Assembly: GCF_037975245.1 (NCBI RefSeq)
Contig: NC_092583.1
Span: forward strand, 14,289,764-14,353,763
DNA length: 64,000 nt
Direction: 5' to 3'
Source: Apostichopus japonicus
Lineage: Eukaryota; Echinodermata; Holothuroidea; Aspidochirotida; Stichopodidae
A program made the translations under genes and the position numbers. Numbering within the stretch: the first letter of the stretch is position 1; the number at the start of each line of letters is the position of its first letter. Positions 21,416 through 35,751 of the stretch are shown piece by piece. Below the pieces are notes generated by a model that saw nothing but the letters and a program-made list of their open reading frames with translations, ran no database searches and was not told the origin of the DNA.

Positions 21416-24400
21416 CTGCGAAGAGAGGGGAAACAAGGTAAACGTCTTGACATGAAGAAAGAAACTTCATAAAACCCATCTTATGCGTCAAACATTCATC
21501 AATGTTAACCAATAATTCTGTTATTCATTCGTGTTTTTTTTGGCTCCCTTTACTCTCTTTCTCTCCCGCGCCTTGAGCACTCTTTCGGGTGGATATGCGC
21601 GCGTAATTAATCACCATTATTAATATTATCATGAATTATTTTATATACTATACATAGTATATGTCTATAGTTTATAGAGATAAGTCATGTTCTGTTCTAT
21701 ATAATTTATGTATAGTGTATAGTAGCCTATATATACCAGTCAAACAATGCACTAATTACTATAGACAAAGCCATCTGTACTATACACTACGTAATTATGT
21801 TAACACATTAAGCAAGTCATGTACTGTACTACATAGTACACAGTGAATCATTTATCCAGTATTGCATCACAAAATGCATGCAAAATGGTTACATTTCAAT
21901 TCGAGCGCAAAGTTGTATAAGTTTTATTTATTTAAGAAGAAACCATTTTTTTTGTTGACAGACAACATTTCAGAGCCTGCAAAATAGCTACTCAAAACCT
22001 GAACACTAAATTGTTCCTTGCTATATATGTGTGTGTAGTATAGGAACTGCGTCAACAATAACCGCACTAAGACGCATGCGCAGTGATATACCAATATCAA
22101 ATAAGTTCAACATATTCTGTCTTCCGATGACAGAACGTTCGCAAAATAGCTGAATACATTATTATGTTAAGAAACTTAATTCGAGGACTTAGCTGCTATG
22201 TACGTTGACAATTTGACCATAGGGAAAAAGTGGGGTGGGAGTCGGGTAGGGAAGGAGGAAGCTCGGGTGGGAGAGAGTGGGTCATTTCTTTTCTCACAGT
22301 AAAGACCTCCGTATAGTAATATGATGTAGGCTACACCAATGTTGTTTGTTTTATTAGATGTTTTATGAGTCACGAAGACACCTGTTATGTTACTTCAAAG
22401 TGGGAATAACAGCCAGGAATTATAGAGAATATTAATATATATATGGCTACTTCCGCTCAAAACGGAGATCTCTGGAAAATGCAATGTGTGTATAGGTAGG
22501 GCACGTTATTCGTGCTTTCTCACGTTACAGTTATTTTATATATATACTGTTGTGTGGAGGGAGTCGTGACAAAACAGGAATAAGCAAAATGCGGTTGATG
22601 ATGTGATGTTTCCATGGTTACTAAAACGATGTTACTAACATCACAATCTAATCAAGAAACATTTGTGATCTAAAACGGGTCGACTGGCAAAAGACTAGTT
22701 TTGATTGAAATTCGATCAATTTTCGCAACCAAAAAAAAAAATAAGAAAACTTTGTCGATAATTTCTGACGATTAGGATACGAAAAGCTTTTCAAGGTTCT
22801 GTGACGCGGAAGTAAATGGGGAAGAAAGTATATATAATGGTAAAAGCTATTGAGATGCTCATCGGAATGTGAGAGGTATAATAATTGTTTCTAGAATATT
22901 TTAGGAAAATAAGTAAGTTGATACATGTAAATTTGACGGTGTAATTATTTTAACCAACAAAAAAATGTAAAAAAGAGGTTGGGAGCTTTAAAAACGGAAT
23001 ATAACATTCTTAGACGTTCCTTATATAGACATTTACTATGAATATGAAAAACAAACAAAAAGAAGAAAAACTGAGCCCTAAATAGGGCGAAAGATCAGTC
23101 AAATGTGGAACTTTCATGTAAAACACTACCTGTAATCATATCTAAGTATCATGCAGTTATTATTGTTATTTTGATTTAATTTACTGAAAGATGAGTAAAA
23201 TGTAAAAGTCTAATCGTATCAAAGTATAGCCAAAGGTCGTATAATTCATTGAGGCATATAGGTATAACTTCTGTGCATTCGTTGACTGTTTTTAAGTTAA
23301 AACATATATATTTCCATTCTTACCATTTTGGATTTGAAAACCAAAAAAAAGCCCTGTTTTAGTATTAGATTGAAAAGGTGGTTATCTCCACTTGAAACTA
23401 TAGCCAAGTCTACTCATCTGTCATGCACTGCGGGGTATGTTAAGCACGTGTGTAGATAAGCCGGTAACGTATATATCAAACACCGAAACGAGACTTTCAA
23501 GCAGTTAGTGCCACGTGACAACTGCGTTAAATTTGATTTAATGTTACGATGCTTCTATATTATAATCCCTGTTTTAAATATAATCTAAATTTGGAAAGAT
23601 GTTTCATTCCGTCAAGTAAATTGGTCATACTTTTATGTTAGTTTTATTGGTAGCGTGTTTACCCCTGATAAATCCCCGAAACAGTTTCACATATGCCGGC
23701 AACCTATATACAGAATGAACAAAAAAAAAACTTAACTGTATACTTAATCCATGTAAGCTCTTTGCATTTTCCCGTAGAGAGAAAGAGCAGAAAGGGAGAG
23801 AGAAGCGGATCCCAGATAGTAATTTGTATTCTTAAAATGATAAACCGTTGACTCTGACACTTCCCGGTCACTGGCGATTTTAAGGAAGATTAACCCCGTA
23901 GATATGGGTCATGTGATTAGTCAGCTGTCAGTTGTTCCGGACCCGGGGGCATATTTTCATCATAATCTGGGTTACAAACAATACACGGCCAAACATCTTT
24001 ATTTGATTTGGTTTAAGTTGCAGCTAGGGAAGGAGAGGGTTCACGGCGGCGTATTCGCTATAGGTTAAACGAATAATTCCATCAGTCATGTTGATAATGT
24101 TTAACATCATGTAATTAGGAGTGTCAATGTGTTATACCCCGTAGAATCATCACATTATCTTGATTAATACCTCGAGCAATCATGATCGTTAACAAAAAAT
24201 GGCTGCCGTTTACCTTCCCCGCTCGCTACTGATAAGCAGATATGGGGAATTTATCACGCAATATACTTCAAGCCAAGGCGACAAGAAATTTGTAAGGATA
24301 AAATCCCACCCAAGACTAGAGTTGGCTGTTTGCCCAACATAAAGCTATAGAACGCAAAAAAGGGGAATAACTTTTTAATAAACATAATCTTTTCCGTGTG

Positions 24401-25150
24401 CAGCACAAGACATGTACTATATGGGACTAATTACACAAACAGTTTTTATATTTGTTGTATTTATGTCAGACAATAGATGTTTATGTAGTTCTCAGAAAGC
24501 CTATTTTCTTTACAAGCAAAAACCTGCAAAACATCAAGAAGTAGTGAAGCTGGACCTACCACACTTTAATAGCTGGTATACAAACCTCACCTTCTTTGCA
24601 TATACGAATCGGAACGAAAGTTGATTTCTTTTATTAACTGTTGAGGTTGTCAACATATGAAAAAAAATGTTTGGCTCTATAGATCTTCCAAATATGGTCA
24701 AAAATAACTTGATTAAATCTCTTGAAAATTGGTGTGTTAAACCAAACTTCATCGGATACTATAAAGGTATGGAACTTCTATTTTATATTCATTGATACGG
24801 ACACGGATTACGTAAATTCATAAACAATGTTAGTTCAGTATGTAGTTAAATGCAATATGCTGTTTCACTAATTGCCATAGCACTGCAAGACGTCGTTAAG
24901 TGTGTAAACGATGTCGAGGACTGTCCTATCTTAGGTTTAAACCACACGGAATTCAAGATTACAAAGTAAAAGGAGACTGAAAATATTGACATGAGTAATA
25001 ATAGAGTTTACACAGATTTACTTCAAAGAAACAAAATGGTATAAGTTATTCGTCAATCGTCAGTGATATACCGGCGAGCTTAGATACAAGACGAAGTGAC
25101 ACTAATTAGCAAGTTACTCGATCACTGATCTGTTACCTAATGTATACATG
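21416..25150. other. no gene recognised; upstream intron or flank of the channel gene
   Basis: I see no exon with recognisable protein similarity here. The channel's 5'-most exon could be hidden in it, since it may encode only about 25-35 residues. The segment includes a run of TATAGT-type self-complementary motifs at 21640-21850. Confidence 0.6.
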
Positions 25151-25160
25151 AAGGGATCTC

Positions 25161-25162
<2 letters not shown>

Positions 25163-25194
<32 letters not shown>
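25163..25194. repeat. (TA)n microsatellite
   Basis: Pure TA tract of 32 bp. Confidence 0.9.
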
Positions 25195-25199
<5 letters not shown>

Positions 25200-25584
25200 G
25201 TACTGATGGTACAGAGTATAACACTTGGAGGTGTTATCTTGTAAAGTGTATAAACAAAATAGTCTTGCTTATGAAAAGTCGAGAATAATCGTAATCCAAA
25301 AGCATCATAAAGTTACTTAACGATTGATGGTTAATATACTCCTGATTTCTTGGAAAGAATGAGAGAGGAAGAAAAACAAATGTTAGCGAACATCCATAAT
25401 TGAAATGAGGCGTGTATATGTATTTAAAGAGAACCATAACAAGTTACAGGGATATTAAATATTATTTATGTCATTTTTAATTTGTTTGTAAATGTTTATC
25501 TTCGCTTGAAGTTGTTGAATGATGGCTACAAGATTACAACACATCAACAAAACCAAAACTAAGCCACACACACACATTATTGCA

Positions 25585-25587
<3 letters not shown>

Positions 25588-25615
<28 letters not shown>

Positions 25616-25657
25616 TAGTATATATATATATATATATATATATATTAGTATATATAT

Positions 25658-25694
<37 letters not shown>

Positions 25695-25714
25695 TATATA
25701 TATATTAGTATATG
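25588..25714. repeat. (TA)n array with TTAGTA interruptions
   Basis: Blocks of pure TA are separated by a recurring TTAGTA, which suggests duplication of longer TA units. Confidence 0.9.
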
Positions 25715-27945
25715 TATATTCCAATTCATGCACGATTCATTACAATATTTGGCAAGCTCGCTAACGAGACTGAGTCATCAGGTCAATGGTGTTGCATAAA
25801 TTCAATTTATCAGGAAATATTGCACTATTTTAAGATAAATTGTTTATTCTTTTCTCGTTGTCAATCTCAAGCATTTTGATAGGACGTGATTCGCATATTG
25901 CATCAAAATTAACATCCCTGCTTTAGAGTTCATGTCTAGGTTTCGTTAAGTTATTTCAGGAGTTTTCATGGCGAAGAGGTAAAACTTGTTACGATGGTCG
26001 TTTGGAGAGACGTGACAATCCATCTACTTGAACCACTTAAACTGGCCTCCGATCTTTAGAGTTGAAGTGCTTAGTTCAAAATTTACTAAAAATCGCACAA
26101 CTGAATGAATACCGTCGATTCGTGAAGATGCATATGTAATTGCGTTTTAGGTTCGTAACAGTTTTTTCATAAGTAAACTCTATTTCGTTACACTCGGTCA
26201 AACCAACAGTGTGTATATCAAATATATAGCGAAAATGGTATACAGTACAATATGGTACATAAACAAACATTAAATCAGTAACTTGAAAATCGTTATTGCA
26301 GAAGCCCAACGTCATGGCAATAAATTACATTTGTGTACAGCCTGATATACACTGCAACAGGACGCATGTTTGCTTTCAAATATAAGAATAAGGATTAGGA
26401 TGGGGTGAGTGTGGGGTGGGGGTGGGGCGGGGAGGGAACCTTAGGCCAATCGTCATGTTGCGAATAGGCACCTTATGTGTCAGATCTAATTGTTTGGTTT
26501 TTATAGGAGTGGGGTGGGGTAGGGCGTAACTTGACAGATTCAAAATTCGAGGCCGCTGATTCCAGGAACACGTGGTTGTGTCTTAACATACGTTTCATTT
26601 TGATTTAACCGAATCAGTTTTCTGTTCTTGATTTCACTTTTACGTTGTACTTTTCACCAGGCGACTGAAAGTGACTATCAGTACAGTTGAGTTAGAAACT
26701 GTTTATTGTAGCAGACGGTTCAACATCAGTCAGAATTTGTCCTAGCTATCAGCCTGTGGTGAGTTCTTAGTAGCCAATCATACGCCTCTTACCTAGATTT
26801 AATGGATTGGGATGAATCATATATCACAGCATCATCCATTTATATTTTATAATATGGGTTATAACCCATCGATGTTGAGTAAGCTAGCATATTAAGTCAG
26901 CTATAAAATATTGAGTAAGCTATAGCATATTGCAGGACCAAAGCTTTTCACTGCTTTCAAATACAACATATTATTACATGATTAACATAATTTACATTGG
27001 TTCAAATGATATGTTATGTTATATGTCATCTAACTTGGCTGCACAAACAAAACTTATGTCTTTCTGACATATGTGGATGTTTAGAAAGTGAAGTTGAATG
27101 GCAGCTCATAATAAACCAATGCCACCCTTTTCGTAGCAACGCAACAAAACCAGAAAAAAAAGGGTTCCTCTCATCATACAACGCGTGTAATGATTAGAGC
27201 GTCGTTAAGGTAATTGGCAATGCAATAACAAGGTTTACTCTACCTCGCCTTTGTCGCCCCATTTGAAATTTATTTTTAACCCGCAGACCGTGGGGTATAT
27301 TCAATATATTGCTAAACCTGTTACACGGCTAACAATGATGATCATCATCATCTATTTCAAGAGTGCTAAAGATGAAAAACACAACTGAACAATAAGGAGG
27401 AACGACAAGACAATCTCGCAGGGAAATGCGAAGGCAGTATTGGATTTTTTAGCGTGCTGTTACTGATGACGTCATAGATGTCTTAGAATAGTTATTAAAA
27501 ATCCGGGAATCATCCAAGATATTCCCAAGTTATATAACACGTGTCGTCTGTAAATGGCGATAAAATACTGCATATAGCATATACAGGGAAAACACAATAT
27601 ACTGTAACTGAGCGACACGGAGGCAAACATTGTTGCCTCAAGGTCTCGGTTGGTGAAGAAGCATTGTGTTCTGTTGTCATTATGCACAAGAATGGTCGAA
27701 TACCTATATTTACATCAAAGCACATGGTGTGCGTCATAACGGTCACAAATAGCATAACCGAAAGATGATATTTTGAGGATAGTTAATAATGGTTATATCA
27801 TTAATATAATTAGTATATCAAATTTTACATAATATACTACATGTCAGGTTCACCTTCATTATCTTTATTATCTTTTTCATAGGAATTGACTGACATATTG
27901 AATTGGACTGACATTGAATATGAATATATATATACATATATTTAC

Positions 27946-28135
<190 letters not shown>

Positions 28136-30191
28136 TTTTTTTATCGACATATTCTTCCTATAACTTGCGTCGTTTTCTCTTTTAATTTTTCAAAATAAAC
28201 ATGACCAAAATTTGGCCTTCGCATCGCCATTTGGCTGTCTAGTATCATTACATCGTCTCCAAGACCGGAACTTTCATTTCACGGATGGTAATTGCATCTT
28301 TTTTTGTCGCCATGCTCATGGGGCTTGCAACCTTGGTGATAAGACTTTAAGCAAGAAAAAAAACAGAAAGATGCCTTAAATTATGAAAACAACGAAAACT
28401 GGGTCAAAAGTCTGTACATTTTATAGATGCTCTGACTCGAAAAAGGAAGCAGCAATATCCCGCTGCTCATGTGGGTTAAGTAATATAAACTCTCATCGAC
28501 CAATAGCAAACCTTTCTTTCTACAAAAAACAAAAAAAAGACTAATAAATTACTGCACAGAGTCGCCCTCCTTTTTTGGTTTGATTTGACATATTTATTTG
28601 CATTTGAATCATAATAATTAGGTTAATGGCCTACCTGTGCGTATTTTGTTTTTGTTGAGATAAGAATGGATTTATTTTAAAAATATACAAACTACTTGAA
28701 CTGAATGTTACGTCAAAGCAAGGAGATTACCTAAAGGCTTTTCCGTGATTAGAGATATTTGTTGAAGTAAGATTATGGCAATGAAGTACAAGGGACCTGT
28801 TATAGATAAGACAGTCATTACATGTGTTATTGTTCTTACAGAGGTAGCGGTCGGGAGGGGGACGGGGAGGTATAGTGAGAAGGGCGGGGGCTGCGAAGTG
28901 TGGGGCGGACTCCTGGTATGATGCGTGAGTCCTACTTATAAGTTTATAACCTACGTGTTTGCAATGCAGTTTTGAGGATTTCTATCCGGTTTACTCTATA
29001 GTGAGAAATATAAACTTGTTTGAGACATCGAACGGCTCCACGTTTCAACTAACTTTATTCTGTATACACTCGAATGATTCGACTACGGCAAACAGCGAGA
29101 AAGAAGACCAAAAAAAAAAAACCTTCGAGACTAAAGACAATAAAGGTAGTCTTTCTAAAGCTCTGGATTTGATGAATGAAGTACTAAATAAATTGACGGT
29201 GCGTGTAATCACCACTTTGACATTTAAAAAATATTGTGTGTAAACAATCGGAGAAACCAATTATGTAGATTGCGCATGCGTAATGATGTCACATCAACAC
29301 GCGCTCAATTTCTTATATATTATGCATCTGTAAGGTGTACTCTGCATGGTAGTTATATTATATTAAATAAATCCAAATCCAAAAGCAATATGTAGGCTAC
29401 AGACGAGCATGAAAGTAAAGTTACTAATTTAGGATAGGCGTGTAGGCCTAAGCTTGACTATTTCAAAAGTTCGACTTGAAGCCGACCAGTATGAAGGAAG
29501 GTAAATGACATATATCTTACTCATATATGCTACACACAGCATCGCACAACATTTATATTACACCTTGTCAGCAACACAATGTACACCGTATACCGTACAT
29601 TACCCTTCACAATACGGAAACTAAAGGCTATAACATACAGTAAACTACAACATCTTACCTAATATCATACAGTACAAAAGAATGGGGATTTGGGTGGGGA
29701 AGTGGGTGTTGTAAAGAACGTAAGTGGGGGGGGGGGGGACGTGGATGGGTAGGGAATGTGGGAACGCGCCCAGGAAAGAAAACCGGACTTTTTTTTCAAA
29801 TGACTTACACTTTATAATACACTGACGCACGAAAAAGCTATACACTGGCAACATTTAAACGTGTACTAACAAATATAGTTAAAATGATGGATGATGTTAA
29901 TAGCAATTTAACATCTAAGTCCCTTACTCTAACAAAACTCTCTCAAATGGGAAGTGAAACCCTTGCCCTTAGACCCCTCTCTCAGAACTCTCCCTAAGAA
30001 GGACATCGCCCAACTTCTATGCCCCCAAGCCCCCCAAATAACCCCACAAAAACACTGGAACCCTGGCAAGGGACCTGAGCATACCGCGTAGTGTCATACT
30101 GTGGCACGTCGTGTGCGTGCCATATTTGGTCACATAAACCGTAACATACCGTAACCCCGGCGTACACCGTATGTACCGTATCAGTATAAAG

Positions 30192-30595
30192 CAGGATTGT
30201 CCAACCTACGGCCCGCGGGCCACAGTCGCCCGTCGCAGGGTTGCGTCCGGCCCGCCAGAGATGCTCCACGGTGCGAAATTTTAGTGAGCAGATTTATTGA
30301 TAACAATTTAAAGCTATATAATCAATCATTCGAACCTTTTGGGTCCAAAAACTGCATACAGGTCAGTTTTTGTGACACTCTCAGCGGAGGGGGGGGGGGC
30401 GGCTGGACTTTAGGCCTAAGCATCTGTTTTACCAAGAAGGAAAATATATCAGTGCGCTCCGCGCGCAGTGCTCACATTTTGTTGCCTTGTTCTTCGGGCA
30501 AAAAATCGAAAAATCGAGCGTAGGTTTCATGCGGCCCCCTCCTTCATCAAAATCATTCCATGTGGCCCTCCTCTGCAAAAGGTTGGACAACCCTG
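30192..30595. mobile_element. hAT-like non-autonomous transposon, family A copy 1
   Basis: The 404-bp element begins CAGGATTGTCCAACCT and ends AGGTTGGACAACCCTG inverted, with the GGCCCGCGGGCC subterminal block. It is flanked by a perfect 8-bp target duplication GTATAAAG (30184-30191 and 30596-30603), the length made by hAT transposases. It carries no transposase. Orientation is opposite to copies 2 and 3. Confidence 0.93.
30429..30523. other. internal GC-rich part of transposon A, no gene
   Basis: The open frames crossing this segment on both strands recur in the other two copies of the element and reflect the repeat sequence, not a protein. Confidence 0.7.
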
Positions 30596-31010
30596 GTATA
30601 AAGCAATTTACCATAACTCCAACTGACAAGTAACATTACAAGCTTCGTTTTCAATAGATTATTTTAAATAGTAAATTGCTTGTAAATTGCACTGGCAGAG
30701 GCACTACCGGCTAACGTATCAACACACACACACTGGCTACTTTATTTTCTCATGTATGGTATCATTAGAGAAACGCTAACCTCTTTATGAGTATTCTCAC
30801 TAATTTTCTTAAATGTAACCAATCAAATCACGTCAAAGTCCTCCTCGACTGAACAATAAGATCCTTCGGTTACTAAATACGTTAACATTGATTGATCTAG
30901 TAAAACGAAGGTTTTTCCGTTCTTCTCGCCTTGAGATCTGTTGGCTATCGCCAAATAAACCTCACAAAGAAACCATTTTGAACCATTGTTAATTCATCTA
31001 ATTAAGAATC

Positions 31011-31319
31011 TCATATCCTTATCCGACACTTCCAGATTTTTGTTGATGAGTCTAATTGAGTGCTTAAAACGTTGATGAAAGTTTCGCCACAGGCTACTTT
31101 AAAGATCTTCACATTTCTCCTTCTAATAGTTTCAAAAATTCTGATTTTTCGGAAATATAATTTGATAATCCCTTTGACAGCTAGTAGTTGGTCGGAACTA
31201 ATTGCTTTTTCCTCCTCAACTAGTGACTTAAGGAACCACTTATATTTGCTATCTACATTAACATAATTATGACGCTCTGGTTTGATGTGTCGCCAAGATT
31301 TATCAAGTTTAGAGCTCAA
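31011..31319 (-). CDS. unclassified short ORF (~102 aa)
   Basis: An intronless frame from a TTG-preceded stretch to a TGA. The composition is rich in Lys, Arg, Ile and Glu (for example KYKWFLKSLVEEEKAISS and KLYFRKIRIFETIRRRN), with no low-complexity sequence. I recognise no family. An upstream in-frame TAA limits it to about 107 codons. It could be a decayed fragment of a mobile-element protein or chance; the low GC content favours caution. Confidence 0.2.
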   Translation of the reverse strand: MSSKLDKSWRHIKPERHNYVNVDSKYKWFLKSLVEEEKAISSDQLLAVKGIIKLYFRKIRIFETIRRRNVKIFKVACGETFINVLSTQLDSSTKIWKCRIRI

Positions 31320-31769
31320 TTCAGATTCGGCTCTTTAACAGTTAACAGTATCTTTAGTATTAAATACTTCTCATAGAAATATTGACTTCACTTTCTTGAT
31401 CCATAACCTGTTACATTGTTGACTACTGTCCTACGCGTCAAAACATAGGAATGGGGGGGGGGCAATGTAATGCACGTCCCCCCGACCCCCTTCCTACCCG
31501 TAGTGGCGTAAAGTATAAGAAATGACTCTTCAAACTGAAGGAAAAAAAAAACACTTTTCGATGTAGAAGAAACGTTAGGTATGGTATTAGGTATGAGAAA
31601 TGTTAGGGAATGGAATAAGAGAAAACAAGGTACGCGGAGGAGGGGGGGGGGGGGGCTAGTTCATCAAACTGCCCTTGATGGGCACAAAGCACGTTTTCTC
31701 AATCCGTAAACAAATTTATATATGCTACTGTTGCTATATAATACGCGTTGATATAACCTGCAATAAGCG

Positions 31770-32390
31770 TTGAGTGAAATAGACCGGAAGTGCAGCGCAC
31801 AGAGCCATCTTCATACGATGACAGCAGACGAGTGGATAGTACAGGGGATTTGATCTGGAATTGATTTTACCGACTAAAAGCTCTAAAGGATTGATGATGG
31901 CGATTTAGAGATTTCTTGACAGGGTCACTCGTAGACTGAGGTGTCTTAAATATCAGATATTTATGTATGCAGTAGCTCGGATTTAAGGTGACCGTACAAA
32001 TGTTGGGTATTAGAGGCTGTAGAAGACTATATAGATGTTAATACGCGTTTGTACTTTAGTATACAAAGTTCAAGGTGTGGTGTTTGTGAAACTTATTTCT
32101 TAAAATTAAAACGTTTGGTTGGCATTTTTGTGTATGCAAAACCTTATCATTTGTAGTGTTTCATGATGAACAAATTCTGTAAACCTTAAAATTTGCTATG
32201 CAAAAATTTAAATAATGATATAATTCGACTAAATAATATAAATTGGGAGACTGTCAGTTGAGCTTTGCACTATTATACTGATACAAACCGTCCCATGCTT
32301 CTACATGCGCATGCGTATACGCACAGGAAATATTATGTGAGAACTTCAAGACCCTCACAGCAACGAAAGTCACTAGGATGACGTCATTTG
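31770..32390. promoter_or_regulatory. possible promoter-like cluster (ETS, NRF1-like, CRE motifs)
   Basis: Within about 620 bp there is ACCGGAAGTG (ETS/GABP-type) near 31783, ATGCGCATGCG (NRF1-type) near 32306 and GATGACGTCATT (CRE) near 32379. These motifs cluster in many animal promoters. No transcript start can be shown, and the two TE copies nearby complicate the picture. Confidence 0.2.
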
Positions 32391-32643
32391 TACTAATGTA
32401 AGGAAATGAATAATTAGAAAGTCTCTCATATCGTTGAGGCTGTAAAAGGGGCGGACTGGGATTTAAATTTCTAGACGCTCAGCTGATTGGCTTTGGGGTC
32501 TTGAAACAGGTGGCGTATTTGGCGCCTCGGACGAAACTTTAGCATCTTCGGCGACCAAGAGGGAATAGGTGCATATGGTAACTAACTGTGAAGACGCTTG
32601 GAATCCTGCAGTACACCGGTTCCGAGCCGGTATGCCGGTAGAC

Positions 32644-33053
32644 CAGGGTTGTCCAACCTTTTGCAGAGGAGGCCCACATGGAATGATTATGATGAAGGAG
32701 GGGGCCGCATGAACCCTACGCTCGATTTTTCGATTTTTTGCCAGAAGCCTAAGGCAACAAAATGTGAGCACTGCGCGCGGAGCGCACTGACTTATTTTCC
32801 TTCCTGATAAAACAGATGAATAAAGTTCAGCCGCCCCCCCCCCCCCCTCCGCTGAGAGAGTGTCACACAAACTGACCTGTATGCAGTTTTTTTTGACCCA
32901 GAAGGTTCGAATGATTTATTATATAGCTTCAAATTGTTATCAATAAATCTGCTCACTAAAATTTCGCACCGTAGAGCATCTCTGGCGGGCCGGACGCAAC
33001 CCTGCGGCGGGCCGGACTGTGGCCCGCGGGCCGTAGGTTGTTGGACAACCCTG
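32644..33053. mobile_element. hAT-like non-autonomous transposon, family A copy 2
   Basis: The 410-bp element with CAGGGTTGTCCAACCT at the left and the inverted terminus ending TTGGACAACCCTG at the right. A perfect 8-bp target duplication CGGTAGAC lies at 32636-32643 and 33054-33061. It contains the GGCCCGCGGGCC block near its right end and a C-run of variable length inside. Confidence 0.93.
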
Positions 33054-34974
33054 CGGTAGACCAATTCACCCCTGCGGTGTGATTTTTTTTTTTTTTTTGA
33101 GGTTAAACAAATTCGTTTTCGAAGACCGAGGCTCGTCAACAGTTGCTCTACGCTACATTGCACGGTACGGTAGAAATGTGAGTACGTGCTTGTAAGCTAT
33201 TTGTAACACTTTATATGACAAAGAATAGTGACACTCGCGTGGCATGAACAGGTGGCCAACTGATTAAACGGATATATTCGCGGCCAACTATAACAACAAT
33301 GATCTACATATAAAGGTCAACACTCTTTAAAACTTGGCTTATTGAAAATATGAAGGACAGCAATATGAATAGTGTTACTTTATATGACCGGTCAGTTGAT
33401 ATAGCATACATGCATGGTCTTTCAGTTATACTATAAGTGCTCACTAATATCACCACAGGAGCGTTTGTCACGACTATAGAGTGTAGGGCGTTCCAAATAT
33501 AGAAAGTTGACGCAAAAGGGCGGTCATGCAACCAAATCGAAAAACATGGCTCTGGAAACTTTACTATGTGTTGTTTACATATGCACACATATCGTAACGT
33601 GTTGAAGGATACAACAGCCCATCTGAAGAACGATGTGTTCAAATATGTTGATTGTATGGAAAAAACTATTACAATTCCGTAAGTTACCACACGTTATCGG
33701 TCACAGAATGACTGCAACAGAGAACTAATACAAAGTCACAATGATAACAAACACATAACGGGCCTAATGTGGCATGATCTATATTCTTATAAATAGATGA
33801 TGTATTTACCGGTGAAGTGTAACTAAAATACGATAATCTCAAAATGATGACTAAAACGCAAACAAACAAAGACAAAAACAAAGAAAACGTAGCAGCGCAA
33901 ACTTTAATTCTAGTGACAAAGGGCGAGGTATAAATTTAGACAACCAGTTCTAACAAAAAACAATTTCTACGAAATGCGTCAGTTGTTTTAGCACCGTTCT
34001 TGAACTCGTTACAAAGTACGACGGTTTTCGTCACAACTGTGATCATGCTAATAAAATGAAACAGGCGTTTTCATGGATAAGCAAGCAAACTGTCTCTTTT
34101 TTTTCTTTCTTTCTTATTTTGGTTCATGGAAATTATTTGAAGTGTTAAGTTCTCCATGCTATTTTTAGCAGACAACATCCGTATGTTGATTCAGTCCTTT
34201 GGTTATTTTTAGAGATAAAGGAAAATTTAGAGGTAAAGTCAAGGATCTTGCTTATGGAATGACAGATGTTATATTGGTCATCATCAAAGATCTCAAACAA
34301 GAGGTTGAGAGGAAAAAGAAGAAACACATTGGCTTCCTTTATCTTTGCTTTTTTGTTGTTGTAATAAATGACATATAAATAAGGTTCTGAACAATAACAA
34401 ATAAATACGTCAAGAATCATCCAAGTACAATTAACTTTATTTAGACGTATATACTATATTTAGAGAGTCAGTGCTATATTTAGATATCAAATAACATTGA
34501 ACATTTACAACGATATCACTGAAAATCTACCACAGATTGCCAAATAAGGGGGAAGCAGTATTCAGTAATTATATAAGTCACCGAGACGACACTCAATATA
34601 AGCTAAACACGTAGGCGGAGGGTTTTTATTTTTAATCCTTTTATTCCGAACACGTGCAGTGACAGAACTACGGTGAAAATTATGATAAAAGAAACGAATA
34701 TAAAAATTAATATTTATATACAAACATTGGGGAAACAAACACATGCATTTTACATAAAAATGTTACAGAACTACAGATTACATAATTACATATTTCCCGT
34801 TTATAAATAATGCACAAAAGGAAAGAAACATAACAAATAACAATTTGGTAAAATGAAACACACTAACATCAGAGAGTAAAATCGACAACAATGACAACAA
34901 CCTTAATAACCAATAATAGTTATCAATATACATATAGCAGTTACTTTATTAGGTCATATTTAAAATATTTGATA

Positions 34975-35053
34975 TATATAGGCTATATACATAGGCTATA
35001 TATATATATATATACATACACATAAACTTATACATATATATATATATATTTAA

Positions 35054-35084
<31 letters not shown>

Positions 35085-35098
35085 ATTATATATGTATA

Positions 35099-35145
<47 letters not shown>

Positions 35146-35168
35146 GCCTACATCATATATATATATAC
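34975..35168. repeat. TA-rich microsatellite region
   Basis: Several TA tracts with ACA, GTA and TTTAAA interruptions. Confidence 0.85.
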
Positions 35169-35697
35169 ACGTAATATATGTACATAAAATATATTGTCTC
35201 GTAACACCACTGTTAAAAGAAAGAGAATACGTTAACGAAAGCCAAATGAATATGCGACATCGTGTCACTTTGTCTCTGTGTGATCACGAATGAACTCAAT
35301 ATTTCATCAAGCAAACCGCTTTTACGTCATATTTGGTTATAAATAGTCTGTTTTGTACATTAATCAGTTCTAATTTAAACATTTAGAATCATTCAGCCGA
35401 AAACAAGTTTTATGCTTTAAGTTAAGTTCGTTGCAGGAAGGGACGTCAATTCGGTTTCTGCGTTTAATGAACCGAGCTTAAACAAGATTATGTTCTTTTG
35501 TAAGGTCAGCAATTAGTATACGACAAGGAAAATTCTCATGAATATTCAAAGAATAAAATTACAGAAATTAAGATGGAAAGGTCTTACTACCTCATTCCAT
35601 CACGACTCATCACTTTTCTGTGGTATTTCGTATAATTCATTTGATTTTCTTTTCCTTAAAGTAGAGTGGTGAAATTCTATGGCATATGGGATGTGCG

Positions 35698-35751
35698 TAG
35701 GGGGAGGGGAGGGGGGGTGGTGGTAGGGTGGGAGGGGTGGGGGGGGGGCTC
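35698..35751. repeat. G-rich tract
   Basis: A dense series of G-runs (GGGGGAGGGGAGGGGGGGG and onwards) able to form G-quadruplexes on the plus strand. No associated gene is seen. Confidence 0.7.

Noticed and set aside
21096-21512. Using the ATG-started open frame around the PAS exon as the gene start
   Set aside because: A pyrimidine tract and AG at the DSNF boundary, plus loss of similarity upstream, show that the frame extends into intron.
25455-25764. Ile-Tyr repeat frames in TA arrays (also near 45 and 58 kb)
   Set aside because: Translations of TA microsatellites.
27541-27768. Possible plus-strand Ig-like exon (Cys-rich 75-codon frame)
   Set aside because: Starts next to a stop, no clear acceptor or donor, and no full domain pattern; the opposite strand is equally open.
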